Shown in pieces: positions 33,416 to 41,636 of a stretch of DNA of 64,000 bases. Source of the stretch: Bacteroidota bacterium. GTDB lineage: Bacteria > Bacteroidota > Bacteroidia > Cytophagales > Cyclobacteriaceae. The translations under genes and the position numbers were made by a program. Below the pieces are notes generated by a model. The model made no database searches, was not told where the DNA came from, and saw nothing but the letters and a program-made list of their open reading frames with translations. Location of the stretch: NCBI GenBank assembly GCA_016178785.1, contig JACOSO010000021.1, positions 1-64,000 on the forward strand, in the 5' to 3' direction. Position 1 is the stretch's first letter. Each line of letters opens with the position of its first letter.

Positions 33416-33519
33416 GAGAAACCGGACCATGACCCGTTTAGCCCGATAAAGTATAACCTAATTTTCTGACTTAAACCCGGGGTGATTTGTTTTTCGATAC
33501 TCCGTTGGTGTTACCCCTG
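33416..33519 (+). repeat. Tandem copy of the AraC gene 3' end (functional copy)
   Basis: The inner of two head-to-tail units of about 104 bp; it overlaps the true 3' end of the gene, including its stop at 33458. The duplication must have been made in place. Confidence 0.85.
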
Positions 33520-34678
33520 TGATTCGTTTAAAGACCGTATTAAAAGTCACTTTGTTGTTATAACCAACAGCATACGCTATTTCTATGATGTTCATCTCGT
33601 GACTACCACTGACCAACAGGCGTTTGGCCTCATCAATTCTCCTGGCATTGATGAAATCAAAAAAGTTGGTCTTGTAAAATTGGTTGATCACCTGAGAGAC
33701 AAAGTGCCGGTTGCTTTTCAATTTTTCGGCAAGTGTCTCCAGCTTTAAGTTGTTTTCTTTATAGAGCTGCTCCCGGGACATTAGCAGTTCAAGTTCGCCC
33801 GCCAGTTTTTTAGCCAGAGAGGCTGGGAGACCAGAGTTTTTATATTTTATATCTCCTCCCTCACTGGAAAAGTTTTCATCCGGGTGAGAACCGGCTGATA
33901 ATGGCTGGCCGCTTTGCTGAGTTTGCTGCTTTAAATGCGGCAGTAATGAGTCAACTATTGGCTCGCCCTCTTTGAGTTTTTCATAGCTATCACCCAACCA
34001 GGCTAATAAGATAATAGAGCCACAAGCAGAGAGAGAAATGAAATAGTCTGCGAGTAAAATGTATCCCAGCGTAACAACGATTGACCAATAAAGTATTGTC
34101 AGAACAATGAATGAGATGAAGAAGACGAGTATCCAATTAGCCCACGGGCGCATATATCCTATGCTTGGGTAGGAACGGATTTGCCTTAGTAAAACGTAGC
34201 CGTAAATGGAAAGATGAGTGATCTTAACGATTTCAGCATAATCAATGTATCCGTTTATAATATAAGAAAGAGCAGGTTGCTCGGGATGTAGAATCTTGAT
34301 TTCCCCTGAACTGAGATAAAAGGGCATCTTGAGGCCCAGCATGATCAGGAAGGGTAAAAAATGAAAACCATAGTTGATCAGGGGTTTAGGATTTTCAAAT
34401 ACAGAATCAAAATAAATTAACAGCAGTGGGCCGTAGAGCAAGGCGAAAAGAGAGGTTGATCCATAGAACTCAGGAACGCGATAAAAGTAATTCGTCCAAA
34501 AAAGGCAAGATTCCAGCAAACCGAGAGACTGTAAAAGAAGATAAAAGCCCAGCGCCTTAGATGCCCTGTCATTTAGGCGAGCCGTAATTAATTTGATCGA
34601 AAAAAATATTCCAATAAACGAAAGCCCGATAAACAAGAAGTTCCAAAAATTTAGAAGGATTTCGGGTAGCTCTTTCAT
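33458..34678 (-). CDS. Membrane-anchored AraC-type regulator
   Basis: 406 residues from ATG 34678 (the frame extends to a TTG at 34690). Seven likely membrane segments occupy residues 1-230 (starting LLNFWNFLFIGLSFIGIFFSI), then a linker and an AraC helix-turn-helix domain near residues 300-400 (ETLAEKLKSNRHFVSQVIN, IIEIAYAVGYNNKVTFNTVFKR, GVTPTEYRK). Known: such proteins occur in Bacteroidota, sensing a membrane or periplasmic signal and acting on DNA. The likely target is the outer-membrane barrel gene at 30816-33275. Confidence 0.9.
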   Translation of the reverse strand: MKELPEILLNFWNFLFIGLSFIGIFFSIKLITARLNDRASKALGFYLLLQSLGLLESCLFWTNYFYRVPEFYGSTSLFALLYGPLLLIYFDSVFENPKPLINYGFHFLPFLIMLGLKMPFYLSSGEIKILHPEQPALSYIINGYIDYAEIVKITHLSIYGYVLLRQIRSYPSIGYMRPWANWILVFFISFIVLTILYWSIVVTLGYILLADYFISLSACGSIILLAWLGDSYEKLKEGEPIVDSLLPHLKQQTQQSGQPLSAGSHPDENFSSEGGDIKYKNSGLPASLAKKLAGELELLMSREQLYKENNLKLETLAEKLKSNRHFVSQVINQFYKTNFFDFINARRIDEAKRLLVSGSHEMNIIEIAYAVGYNNKVTFNTVFKRITGVTPTEYRKTNHPGFKSEN

Positions 34679-34795
34679 GACAGAGTTCAAATCTGCAAAA
34701 AAGGAACTATAGAATGCAACATCACACTGATTTTTAGGAGTATTTTGAAGGCAGTTTGTGACAACCAGCCCTGGGGCAGAAAAACAACTAGTGTA

Positions 34796-35809
34796 CTATC
34801 TTATGTGAAATTTCTTCGTAATCGTTTTTCCGTTGATGGTTTCATTTTTTCTCCATGAACTTTCGTCATTCATTGGAACCCATCTCCGTTCTTCGGTTCG
34901 ATAATGCCAATCTTTGTCTTTTTGATAAAAGAGTTGAATACCCAGTGTCTCAACAAACTTGAGAATTTCGTTGTCATGATAATTCAGCTGATCGTAATCG
35001 GTGTATGCAAGCTGAGCCATTTCTGAATACAATTCATTCAGCTTTAATAAATCATCATTGATTTCACTTTTTAAAACGTTCACAGTCAACCCAATTTTCT
35101 TTGCTTCCGAGAAAGTAATTGGATAGCTGTGGGAGGGATATTCCGAATTTAAATGGTTACTTATTTTTTGTGCCTTGTTCTTGTCTTTCAAATGATAGGA
35201 CAGGATATCAGTTGTGATTTTGATTGAAAGGGATGAGGCTCTATCAACTCCTCCAAACACCAAGGGATGGATGTACTTATAGAGGTCGTTGTATGGATTT
35301 AAATCACTTTTTTGTCTTTTCTGTTCCCAAAGCTTTATCACTCTACCCAATTCTATTTGGCTTACACTTGTAAGATCATTGAATTTATCAACAGGCGATA
35401 AATCATGTTTAATGGACGTGTCAATTGCAGAGAGATAGCCTAACGGTCCCATTTGAATCGAGTCTGCTCCTAATACCAACATTGTGGCAGCTGATGCGCA
35501 GTCCAAAGGAACAAATGCAACGATTTTACCATAATACTTTCTTAACAAGTTAACAATTCTCAACGACCCCTCACCCGAACCGCCACCACTTTTTACAAAG
35601 AAATAAAGTTTGTTTCTGATTTTCTCGTTTCCTAATATTTTGAAGAAAGCAATAACGTCTTCATCGACAATCCTACTATTTCCGGATGTCCAATAAGTCA
35701 AGAAATCGCCATCCAGTCCCTTTGAAATTTTCGCGACCACTTTTTGAGTTTCGCTAAATAAAATTGGCGGTTTCTTGATCTCAACCTTACTCCTATCTTC
35801 CTTTTTCAT
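34796..35809 (-). CDS. SDH-type (ClpP/SppA-fold) serine protease
   Basis: 337 residues. The core (about 35-200) has the SDH_protease/ClpP-crotonase fold: LYFFVKSGGGSGEGSLRIVNL, the nucleophile region PLDCASAATMLVLGAD (Ser106), and MGPLGYLSAIDTSI. Known: the family is related to SppA and archaeal membrane-associated serine dehydrogenase-like proteases. No signal peptide or membrane helix is seen here, so it appears cytoplasmic. The C-terminal part (about 270-337) ends DWHYRTEERRWVPMND and is unassigned. The gene is AT-richer than glnS. It is flanked by the AraC regulator (117 bp downstream) and composite repeats. Confidence 0.78.
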   Translation of the reverse strand: MKKEDRSKVEIKKPPILFSETQKVVAKISKGLDGDFLTYWTSGNSRIVDEDVIAFFKILGNEKIRNKLYFFVKSGGGSGEGSLRIVNLLRKYYGKIVAFVPLDCASAATMLVLGADSIQMGPLGYLSAIDTSIKHDLSPVDKFNDLTSVSQIELGRVIKLWEQKRQKSDLNPYNDLYKYIHPLVFGGVDRASSLSIKITTDILSYHLKDKNKAQKISNHLNSEYPSHSYPITFSEAKKIGLTVNVLKSEINDDLLKLNELYSEMAQLAYTDYDQLNYHDNEILKFVETLGIQLFYQKDKDWHYRTEERRWVPMNDESSWRKNETINGKTITKKFHIR

Positions 35810-35915
35810 TTTTAGATTTGTTATTTGAGTATCACATGTCGAAATATAAGGAATTCTTCATCGCACGTTGAATCCTTAAGTTTACAACTGTGACAACACC
35901 GATCTTGGGCAAAAG

Positions 35916-36188
35916 TGTTAGAGTGTGTTGCGGGTCAGGCAACACTGAACATCGAAAGATGACCAACTTCAACTAAGGATAAACGCGCGTTAAATTTTTG
36001 GGGATTCTTCGCTGGTGATGATTATTTTTTATGTGGCTGTATACTCAAGACCCGTGCAAAAGTTCAAAATGTCTTGCTCTTTTGCCGCTCAGAATTGAGT
36101 TCATTTTTTTTTCGCAACCAATCCTGAGCAAAGCGAAGGATCTCCTCTTCGCAGTTCCGATCAAAGCTAACAACACCGACCTTGGACA
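35916..36188 (+). repeat. Composite dispersed repeat, copy D
   Basis: The fourth full unit, with head (GTGTTGCGGGTCAGG), core and tail (ACACCGACCTTGGACA). A degenerate hairpin-family half copy (ACTGTGACAACACCGATC) lies just before it at 35887. Confidence 0.88.
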
Positions 36189-36190
36189 GA

Positions 36191-36264
36191 AAAGTGTGGG
36201 GGCTTGGAGTGTGAACTTTGCGGGTCAGGCGACACCGCAACAACGAAAGGTGACCAACTTCAAG
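36191..36264 (+). repeat. Composite repeat, extra head directly after copy D
   Basis: AAGTGTGGGGGCTTGGAGTG then CGGGTCAGGCGACACCGCAA. It matches the start of copy C and stops at the gene end, 7 bp before the stop at 36271. Together with copy D it fills the 461-bp gap 35810-36270. Confidence 0.75.
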
Positions 36265-36270
36265 TAGCGA

Positions 36271-36582
36271 TTAATTCCCTCCTCTCACAAAATTAAGCAT
36301 CAAAGAAATTATCTGGCTTGTTAACAAAACAAATGAAAGCACAAGCAAAATGTTAAGGAAACGAGAAATATGGAGATTTCTTTTGGGCCAGATAAATAAC
36401 AAGAATAGAGAGAGACAAATGGTAATCGCAACGAAGACGAATAACGATGCAATGAATTTCAACAGAAGAGAAGATGACTCTTCGGCCAATGCACTGATAA
36501 CTGAATACAACATGGAGATGGCAGCAAATCCAATCCAGTGCAGTTTATAATCTCCAAACCAATTGGGAGTTGACTCTTCCAT
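36271..36582 (-). CDS. Small membrane protein (103 aa)
   Basis: 103 residues with three likely membrane segments (IGFAAISMLYSVISALA, FIASLFVFVAITICLSLFLLFI, FLNILLVLSFVLLTSQIISL). No family recognised. The gene lies 9 bp downstream of a larger membrane protein gene on the same strand; the two probably form one operon. Confidence 0.65.
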   Translation of the reverse strand: MEESTPNWFGDYKLHWIGFAAISMLYSVISALAEESSSLLLKFIASLFVFVAITICLSLFLLFIWPKRNLHISRFLNILLVLSFVLLTSQIISLMLNFVRGGN

Positions 36583-36591
36583 AACGCACTG

Positions 36592-37185
36592 CTATTTGTT
36601 GTGTTCTCTCCCCATCGCATCATCAAATTGCTTTTGAAGCTCCTCGTCTTGAGGATTTTCCAAAGCTTTGATCATGAGTTCTGCAAATGCCGGGTTGTCC
36701 CGATGATAAATTCTTATCAGTGATCGTCCAGGAGTAAGGAAAACTATGACGGCTAAAAGTAATGCAACCACTCCCCTAACAAAGATGCCTTTGTAAAAGG
36801 AGTCAATGGTTTTTCTTTTTATTAAAAATACAATTCCAGCTGCTAAAAGAGTCATGAATAGTCCAGTAGCGCCAATGGTGATCATTTCACGTGAGCCATT
36901 CCAAATTTGTAGCTTGAAAAGTATCCCAATCAAAACAATAGAAAGGAATAAGCCCACTCCAATCGCACCCAAGACTCGACCTGTGCTGATGTCGGCATAA
37001 GAAGCTTTTTTAAACATGGTTCTGAATCCAATGTCATTCAATAAAGCAAATCCAAAATAGAAGTAAATCATTGCCAACACGGAAGCACTGATGATTAAGA
37101 TTGGATTTCCCGTTCGAATTAGTAATAGTTTTAACAGAAACCCGAGCAAAGAAATTATAAGGCCTGCACGTTCAATAAGTTTCAT
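36592..37185 (-). CDS. Multi-pass membrane protein, unknown (197 aa)
   Basis: 197 residues from ATG 37185. The open frame continues to 37260, but that part is composite repeat sequence (37236-37293) and is rejected. Five or six membrane segments (GLIISLLGFLLKLLLI, VLGAIGVGLFLSIVLIGILF, GATGLFMTLLAAGIVFLI, GVVALLLAVIVFLTPG) are followed by an acidic C-terminal tail (NPQDEELQKQFDDAMGRE). No family recognised. It is the first gene of a two-gene unit. Confidence 0.65.
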   Translation of the reverse strand: MKLIERAGLIISLLGFLLKLLLIRTGNPILIISASVLAMIYFYFGFALLNDIGFRTMFKKASYADISTGRVLGAIGVGLFLSIVLIGILFKLQIWNGSREMITIGATGLFMTLLAAGIVFLIKRKTIDSFYKGIFVRGVVALLLAVIVFLTPGRSLIRIYHRDNPAFAELMIKALENPQDEELQKQFDDAMGREHNK

Positions 37186-37235
37186 GAGAAATAATTTATT
37201 AATTGCATCAAAGGTATTTAAAAATGGAAGACTGT

Positions 37236-37293
37236 TCTTGTGTTGCGGGTTAGACGACACCGCAACAACGAAAGATGACCAACTTCAACTAAG
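37236..37293 (+). repeat. Composite repeat head, with degenerate hairpin downstream
   Basis: TGTTGCGGGTTAGACGACAC, then CGCAACAACGAAAGATGACC. A weak hairpin-family copy (GACCGGTGACACACCAACCC) follows at 37320, with the tag CTGGGCATAAAA. It lies in the divergent gap between the membrane genes and the AlbA_2 gene. Confidence 0.7.
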
Positions 37294-37418
37294 AGAGTCT
37301 CAAGTTAAATTTGGTTTCAGACCGGTGACACACCAACCCTGGGCATAAAACGACATACCTGTTAGATACTTAAAAATTTCTGACCTTTACATCTCAAGTC
37401 AGTTAATTATTTGAAGAC

Positions 37419-39080
37419 ATGACACCACATGAACTCACTCTAATATTAAGTCAACTCCAACAGCTACCTGGAGAAACGGAGGTCGTGGAATTCAAGGAGG
37501 CTAAAAACACTTTTGATTTTTCTAAGCTCGGAAAATATTTTTCAGCATTGAGCAATGAAGCTAATTTAAAAAGGAAGAAATATGCGTGGCTCATCTTTGG
37601 TATCGAGAATAAACACTTTCACGTAGTTGGATCTAATTTCAGAACAGATAGAAAATATCTTGATAGCCTCAAAGGAGAAATTGCCAGCAAAACCACTAAT
37701 CGTATCACATTTATTGAAATTTATGAATTAACTCAAGAGAGCAAGCGAGTGGTAATGCTACAGATTCCATCAGCACCCAAAGGCATACCTGTTGCATTCG
37801 AAGGACATTATTATGGGCGTGATGGCGAAGAATTGTCTCCTTTAAATATTGAGGAGATGGAAAGAATAAGAAGTCAATCAATACAAGAAGACTGGAGTTC
37901 AGAGATAGTTCCGGATGCTACATTAAATGATCTTGATCCTAAGGCAATTTTAGTTGCAAGAGATAACTTTAAAAGTAAGTTCCCTGCTAAAGCCACTGAG
38001 GTAGATAGTTTGGATGATATTACATTCTTAAATAAAGCCAAGATTACAATTAAAGGCAAAATTACACGCGCCTCCATACTGTTGCTTGGCAAGGAGGAAT
38101 CTGAGCACTTCATCAGTCCAGCAGACGCAAAAATTAGGTGGGTTTTAAAAGATGCAAAAGGAAACGATAAGGACTATTCAATTGAAGGATGCCCTATATT
38201 ATTGGCTGTGGATAAGATTTATTCAAGAATCAGAAATTTAAAGTATCGATACATCAAGCAGGGAACATTATTCCCCGATGAGATTGACCAATATGAACCT
38301 TATACCATTCGCGAGGCAATAAATAATTGCATTGCTCACCAAGATTATCTTAAAGGAGGAAGAATCAATGTCATAGAGATGGAGGATCAATTGGTATTTA
38401 CGAATCTGGGTAATTTTATTCCCGGATCCGTTGAGAGAGTAGTTAAAGATAATTCACCGGAAGAGCAATACAGAAATAAATTCCTTGCAACCGCTATGTA
38501 TAATCTAAAAATGGTTGATACAGCGGGCGGTGGCATTCGAAAAATGTTCATTCATCAGCGTGAGAGATTTTTCCCATTACCTGATTTTGATCTATCTGAG
38601 GGTCGGGTTAAGGTTACGATTACGGGTAAAATACTTGACATCGATTATGCTCAATTATTGGCGCGTAATCCTGACCTATCATTGGATGAAATTATTATGC
38701 TTGATAAGGTTCAGAAAAGAATGCGGCTAACTGATGCTGAAGAAAAATATCTTCATGAAAAGAAATTAATTGAAGGAAGAAAGCCTAATTATTACATATC
38801 GTTAGGCGTAGCTCAAAAGATTGGTCAAAAAGCTGTCTACTCTAAGAATAGTGCATTCGACAAAGTTTACTATCTAGATCTTATTTTAAAATCAATTAAG
38901 GAGCATGGCTTTATGGAGCGCAATGATTTAGATCAATTGTTATGGACAAAATTGCCTGAATGGATGAATGAAAAACAGAAGAAAATTAAGATAAATAATT
39001 TACTCTCTGAACTTAGAACAAAACGTAAGATAAAAAATGAGGGACACGATAGGAAACCCAAATGGGTACTAATTAATTAA
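37419..39080 (+). CDS. AlbA_2/Schlafen-like ATP-binding protein (RecG-C-like)
   Basis: 553 residues. N-terminal AlbA_2/Slfn domain (about 15-135) with the E-F-K motif (EVVEFKEAKNTFDFSKLGKYF), then a divergent HATPase_c_4-type domain (about 295-390) with YTIREAINNCIAHQDYLKGG, a Gly-containing strand (FTNLGNFIPGSVE) and TAGGGIRKM. The C-terminal part (about 400-553) looks like a winged-helix region (MNEKQKKIKINNLLSELRTKRK). Known: proteins of this layout are often labelled transcriptional regulators or RecG-related; relatives with a Slfn domain can act on nucleic acids, including in defence. AT-rich codon use unlike glnS, and repeats upstream, suggest transfer. Confidence 0.82.
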   Translation: MTPHELTLILSQLQQLPGETEVVEFKEAKNTFDFSKLGKYFSALSNEANLKRKKYAWLIFGIENKHFHVVGSNFRTDRKYLDSLKGEIASKTTNRITFIEIYELTQESKRVVMLQIPSAPKGIPVAFEGHYYGRDGEELSPLNIEEMERIRSQSIQEDWSSEIVPDATLNDLDPKAILVARDNFKSKFPAKATEVDSLDDITFLNKAKITIKGKITRASILLLGKEESEHFISPADAKIRWVLKDAKGNDKDYSIEGCPILLAVDKIYSRIRNLKYRYIKQGTLFPDEIDQYEPYTIREAINNCIAHQDYLKGGRINVIEMEDQLVFTNLGNFIPGSVERVVKDNSPEEQYRNKFLATAMYNLKMVDTAGGGIRKMFIHQRERFFPLPDFDLSEGRVKVTITGKILDIDYAQLLARNPDLSLDEIIMLDKVQKRMRLTDAEEKYLHEKKLIEGRKPNYYISLGVAQKIGQKAVYSKNSAFDKVYYLDLILKSIKEHGFMERNDLDQLLWTKLPEWMNEKQKKIKINNLLSELRTKRKIKNEGHDRKPKWVLIN

Positions 39081-39300
39081 TAATTATAGGGTAAATTAAT
39101 TAGTAAATTAATCCGCTATAAACCGTAAGTAATTGAGTATCCGATATGTTGATTTCTAATTGACTAGAATTCGTGTATAAATCTATTAGAAAAAATAGCT
39201 AATATTTTAATCATTAGCCTCTCATTAATACCTCGATTGCCTGAACTCCTTTCTGTTATCCTGAACATATTGTGAACTTGAGAGCTAACAAAGCTAGTAT
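39081..39300. other. AT-rich gene-free stretch
   Basis: Nothing recognised. It is rich in TTAATTAGTAAATTAAT-type sequence and separates the AT-rich AlbA_2 gene from the GC-richer glnS region. Confidence 0.4.
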
Positions 39301-39445
39301 CGTTTAGCCACCCTTGGCTCAAATTTTCCTACGAACCTCAACCCCAGCAAGGGATAGAAGTGAAAAGCCCGAAGCGTGATGGCAAACACGTGGCCGGACT
39401 TGTAACGGATGAGCCCGGTGGCGCGTCTCGCGCCAGGCCGCATAA
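39301..39445 (+). ncRNA. Candidate structured RNA/element upstream of glnS
   Basis: A GC-rich block, in contrast to both sides. It has two plausible helices: AAGCCCG (39365-39371) with CGGACTT (39395-39401), enclosing CGTG/CACG (39375-39378, 39387-39390); and a strong hairpin GGCGCG, loop TCT, CGCGCC (39420-39434). The sequence GGGATAGAAGTGAAAAG ... TAACGGATGAGCCCGG resembles, from memory, a motif I have seen in many Bacteroidota genomes. The glnS promoter lies downstream, so it would not be in that mRNA leader but an independent RNA or a DNA element. Strand is assumed. Confidence 0.4.
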
Positions 39446-39480
39446 CAAACAAAACCAAAACAAATGTTTCGATTAATTAC

Positions 39481-39512
39481 TTTTGTAGTCTTTTATTAAC
39501 CTTTTAGTATTG
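39481..39512 (+). promoter_or_regulatory. Candidate Bacteroidota-type promoter of glnS
   Basis: TTTTG at 39481-39485 and TAGTATTG at 39505-39512, separated by 19 bp, close to the -33 TTTG and -7 TAnnTTTG consensus. The start codon is 12 bp downstream, so the leader is very short. Confidence 0.55.
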
Positions 39513-39523
39513 TTTTTACAACC

Positions 39524-41173
39524 ATGATGACCGAAGAAAAGAGCTTGAACTTCATTGAAGAGATTATCGAGGCCGACTTGAAGGCCGGGAAACATAAGAC
39601 GATTGCTACACGCTTTCCGCCCGAGCCCAACGGCTACTTGCATATAGGCCACGCCAAAAGCATTTGCCTCAACTTTGGCCTCGCGCAGAAATATGGCGGC
39701 AAAACCAACCTGCGCTTTGATGACACCAACCCCGTAACAGAGGAAACTGAATACGTAGAGAACATCAAGGCCGATGTGAAGTGGCTCGGCTTTGAGTGGG
39801 CCGAAGAACTGTATGCCTCGGATTATTTTCCGCAGCTGTATGCGTTTGCCGTGAAGCTGATCAACAAGGGCTTCGCTTACGTAGACGACAGCACGAGCGA
39901 GGAGATGGCCAAACAAAAAGGAGCGCCTACCGTGCCAGGCACGAACAGCAAGTATAGAAGCAGAAGCATTGAAGAGAACCTGAAGTTGTTTACCGAGATG
40001 AAAGAGGGCAAACACCCTGACGGCTCGAAGGTACTGCGCGCGAAAATTGACATGGGCCACGTGAACATGCTCATGCGCGACCCGGTGATCTACCGCGTGA
40101 AGCATGCGCACCATCACCGCACGGGCGACACGTGGTGTGTGTACCCGATGTATGACTTCGCCCACGGCCAAAGTGATGCGATCGAACAGATCACACACAG
40201 TGTTTGCACGCTGGAGTTTGTGCCGCATCGTGAGTTGTATGATTGGTTCATTGAGAAGCTGGAAATCTATCCTTCGAAACAATATGAGTTCGCGCGCCTG
40301 AACATGACGTACACCATGATGAGCAAGCGCAAGCTGATGCAACTGGTGAATGAAAATTTGGTGAGCGGCTGGGATGACCCGCGCATGCCAACGCTGAGCG
40401 GTGCGCGAAGAAGAGGTTATACACCTGAGGCCTTCCGCGAGTTCTGTGAAAAGATTGGTGTTGCCAAGCGCGATAATTTAATTGACTTGAGCTTGCTGGA
40501 GTTTTGTGTGCGCGAGCATCTGAACAAAATTGCTTACAGGCGCATGGTGGTGTTTGATCCACTGAAAGTGGTGATCACGAATTACGAAGAAGGAAAATTG
40601 GAAATGATGCCGAGCGAGAACAACACGGAAGCGGCTGAGAATGCCGGTGTGCGCGAGATGCCATTCAGTCGGGAGTTGTTTATTGAGAAAGATGACTTCA
40701 TGGAGGTTCCTCCGAAGAAATATTTCAGGCTATCTCCCGGTGGGATGGTGCGGTTGAAGAGTGGCTTCATCATCAAGTGCGGAGAGGTGATCAAAGATGC
40801 GAATGGAAATGTGACGGAGCTTCGCTGCACGTACATCTCTGAAAGTCGCAGTGGTCATGACACTTCGGGAGTGCAAGTGAAAGGTGTTATCCATTGGGTG
40901 AGTGCTGCTCATGCAGTGCCTGTGGAAGTTCGTCAATATGAAAAACTCTTCGTAACCGAAGATATGAATGCCATTGAAGATGATTTCAAAAATCATTTGA
41001 ACCCACACTCGTTGCATGTGCTTCCTAAAGTTTATGCGGAGCCTGCGTTGCTGAATGCAAAAGTTGGTGAGCATTTTCAGTTTTTGAGGATGGGGTATTT
41101 TTGCCTTGATCCGGATTCTACACGAGAGAAGTTGGTGTTTAACAGAACGGTGACGCTGAGAGACAGTAAGTAA
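39524..41173 (+). CDS. glnS: Glutamine-tRNA ligase
   Basis: 549 residues, class I aminoacyl-tRNA synthetase that charges tRNA-Gln. The HIGH signature is HIGH itself (40-43) in PNGYLHIGHAKS; the KMSKS counterpart is MSKRK (266-270). The catalytic domain is followed by the two anticodon-binding beta-barrels (VTNYEEGKLEMMPSEN onward), including CTYISESRSGHDTSG and HWVSAAHAVPVEVRQY. The length equals the usual bacterial GlnRS. The codon use is GC-richer than in the genes to its left. A repeat of the GGCAGTAG type begins directly after the stop. Confidence 0.97.
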   Translation: MMTEEKSLNFIEEIIEADLKAGKHKTIATRFPPEPNGYLHIGHAKSICLNFGLAQKYGGKTNLRFDDTNPVTEETEYVENIKADVKWLGFEWAEELYASDYFPQLYAFAVKLINKGFAYVDDSTSEEMAKQKGAPTVPGTNSKYRSRSIEENLKLFTEMKEGKHPDGSKVLRAKIDMGHVNMLMRDPVIYRVKHAHHHRTGDTWCVYPMYDFAHGQSDAIEQITHSVCTLEFVPHRELYDWFIEKLEIYPSKQYEFARLNMTYTMMSKRKLMQLVNENLVSGWDDPRMPTLSGARRRGYTPEAFREFCEKIGVAKRDNLIDLSLLEFCVREHLNKIAYRRMVVFDPLKVVITNYEEGKLEMMPSENNTEAAENAGVREMPFSRELFIEKDDFMEVPPKKYFRLSPGGMVRLKSGFIIKCGEVIKDANGNVTELRCTYISESRSGHDTSGVQVKGVIHWVSAAHAVPVEVRQYEKLFVTEDMNAIEDDFKNHLNPHSLHVLPKVYAEPALLNAKVGEHFQFLRMGYFCLDPDSTREKLVFNRTVTLRDSK

Positions 41174-41175
41174 AA

Positions 41176-41265
41176 AGTAGGCAGTGGGCAGTCGTGAGTA
41201 ATTAGTATTGAGTCTTGAGAAAAGTTGGCAGTAGGCAGGTTGCAGTAGGCAGTAATGTTTACGAC
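41176..41265 (+). repeat. GGCAGTAG-type repeat after glnS
   Basis: AAGTAGGCAGTGGGCAGT begins 3 bp after the stop; a second part, TTGGCAGTAGGCAGG, and a third, GCAGTAGGCAGTAA, follow. No coding sequence. Confidence 0.7.
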
Positions 41266-41286
41266 TGTTTAACAAAAAATAAGTAA

Positions 41287-41405
41287 AAAAGCAGGCGGTA
41301 GGCAGACAGCAGTAGGGTAGTCTTGAGGTTTCTAGAGTTTAAAGAAAGGTCTGCCCTTGCATCCTAGCTACCCACACTTTAAAACTGCTGACTGCCGACT
41401 TTTTT
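41287..41405 (+). repeat. GGCAGTAG-type repeat, inverted pair
   Basis: AAAAAAGCAGGCGGTAGGC at the left end and CTGCTGACTGCCGACTTTTTT at the right end are imperfect inverses. It lies between glnS and the VF530-type gene. Confidence 0.6.
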
Positions 41406-41417
41406 ATATTCTATAAA

Positions 41418-41636
41418 ATGGAACAACAACTCAACAACCCGCTACACGGGAAAACACTGGAGATGATTTTGAATCACCTGGTGGAGCTATACGGGTGGGA
41501 GGATTTGGGAAACATTATTAAGATCAATTGTTTCATGCACGACCCGAGTATCAAATCGAGTCTTACTTTTCTACGAAAGACGGAGTGGGCAAGAAAAAAA
41601 GTGGAACAGCTTTATTTGGATTCTTTGAGAAGTTAA
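41418..41636 (+). CDS. VF530-family (DUF2132) DNA-binding-like protein
   Basis: 72 residues spanning the complete family: [40 protein letters not shown] and [20 protein letters not shown]. Known: the VF530 structure suggests a DNA-binding helical protein, but its role is unknown. It lies between repeats; its stop codon is inside the left end of the CGTTAATCG-type element. Confidence 0.92.
   Translation: MEQQLNNPLHGKTLEMILNHLVELYGWEDLGNIIKINCFMHDPSIKSSLTFLRKTEWARKKVEQLYLDSLRS

Noticed and set aside
22279-36264. The composite repeat as a CRISPR array
   Set aside because: Spacing is irregular, units are long and modular, and no cas genes are visible.
36031-36267. Open frame in repeat copy D
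   Set aside because: Repeat-derived, with no protein-like signal.
37186-37260. N-terminal extension of the membrane protein to 37260
   Set aside because: Most of it is encoded by the composite repeat head; the hydrophobic protein starts naturally at 37185.
39301-39445. Riboswitch or T-box in the glnS leader
   Set aside because: The best promoter lies downstream of the block, and no T-box or known aptamer motif is seen.
39473-40342. Long open frame on the minus strand opposite glnS
   Set aside because: It is antisense to a clear glnS gene and has the odd His/Arg/Ala-rich composition expected from a shadow of GC-rich codons.
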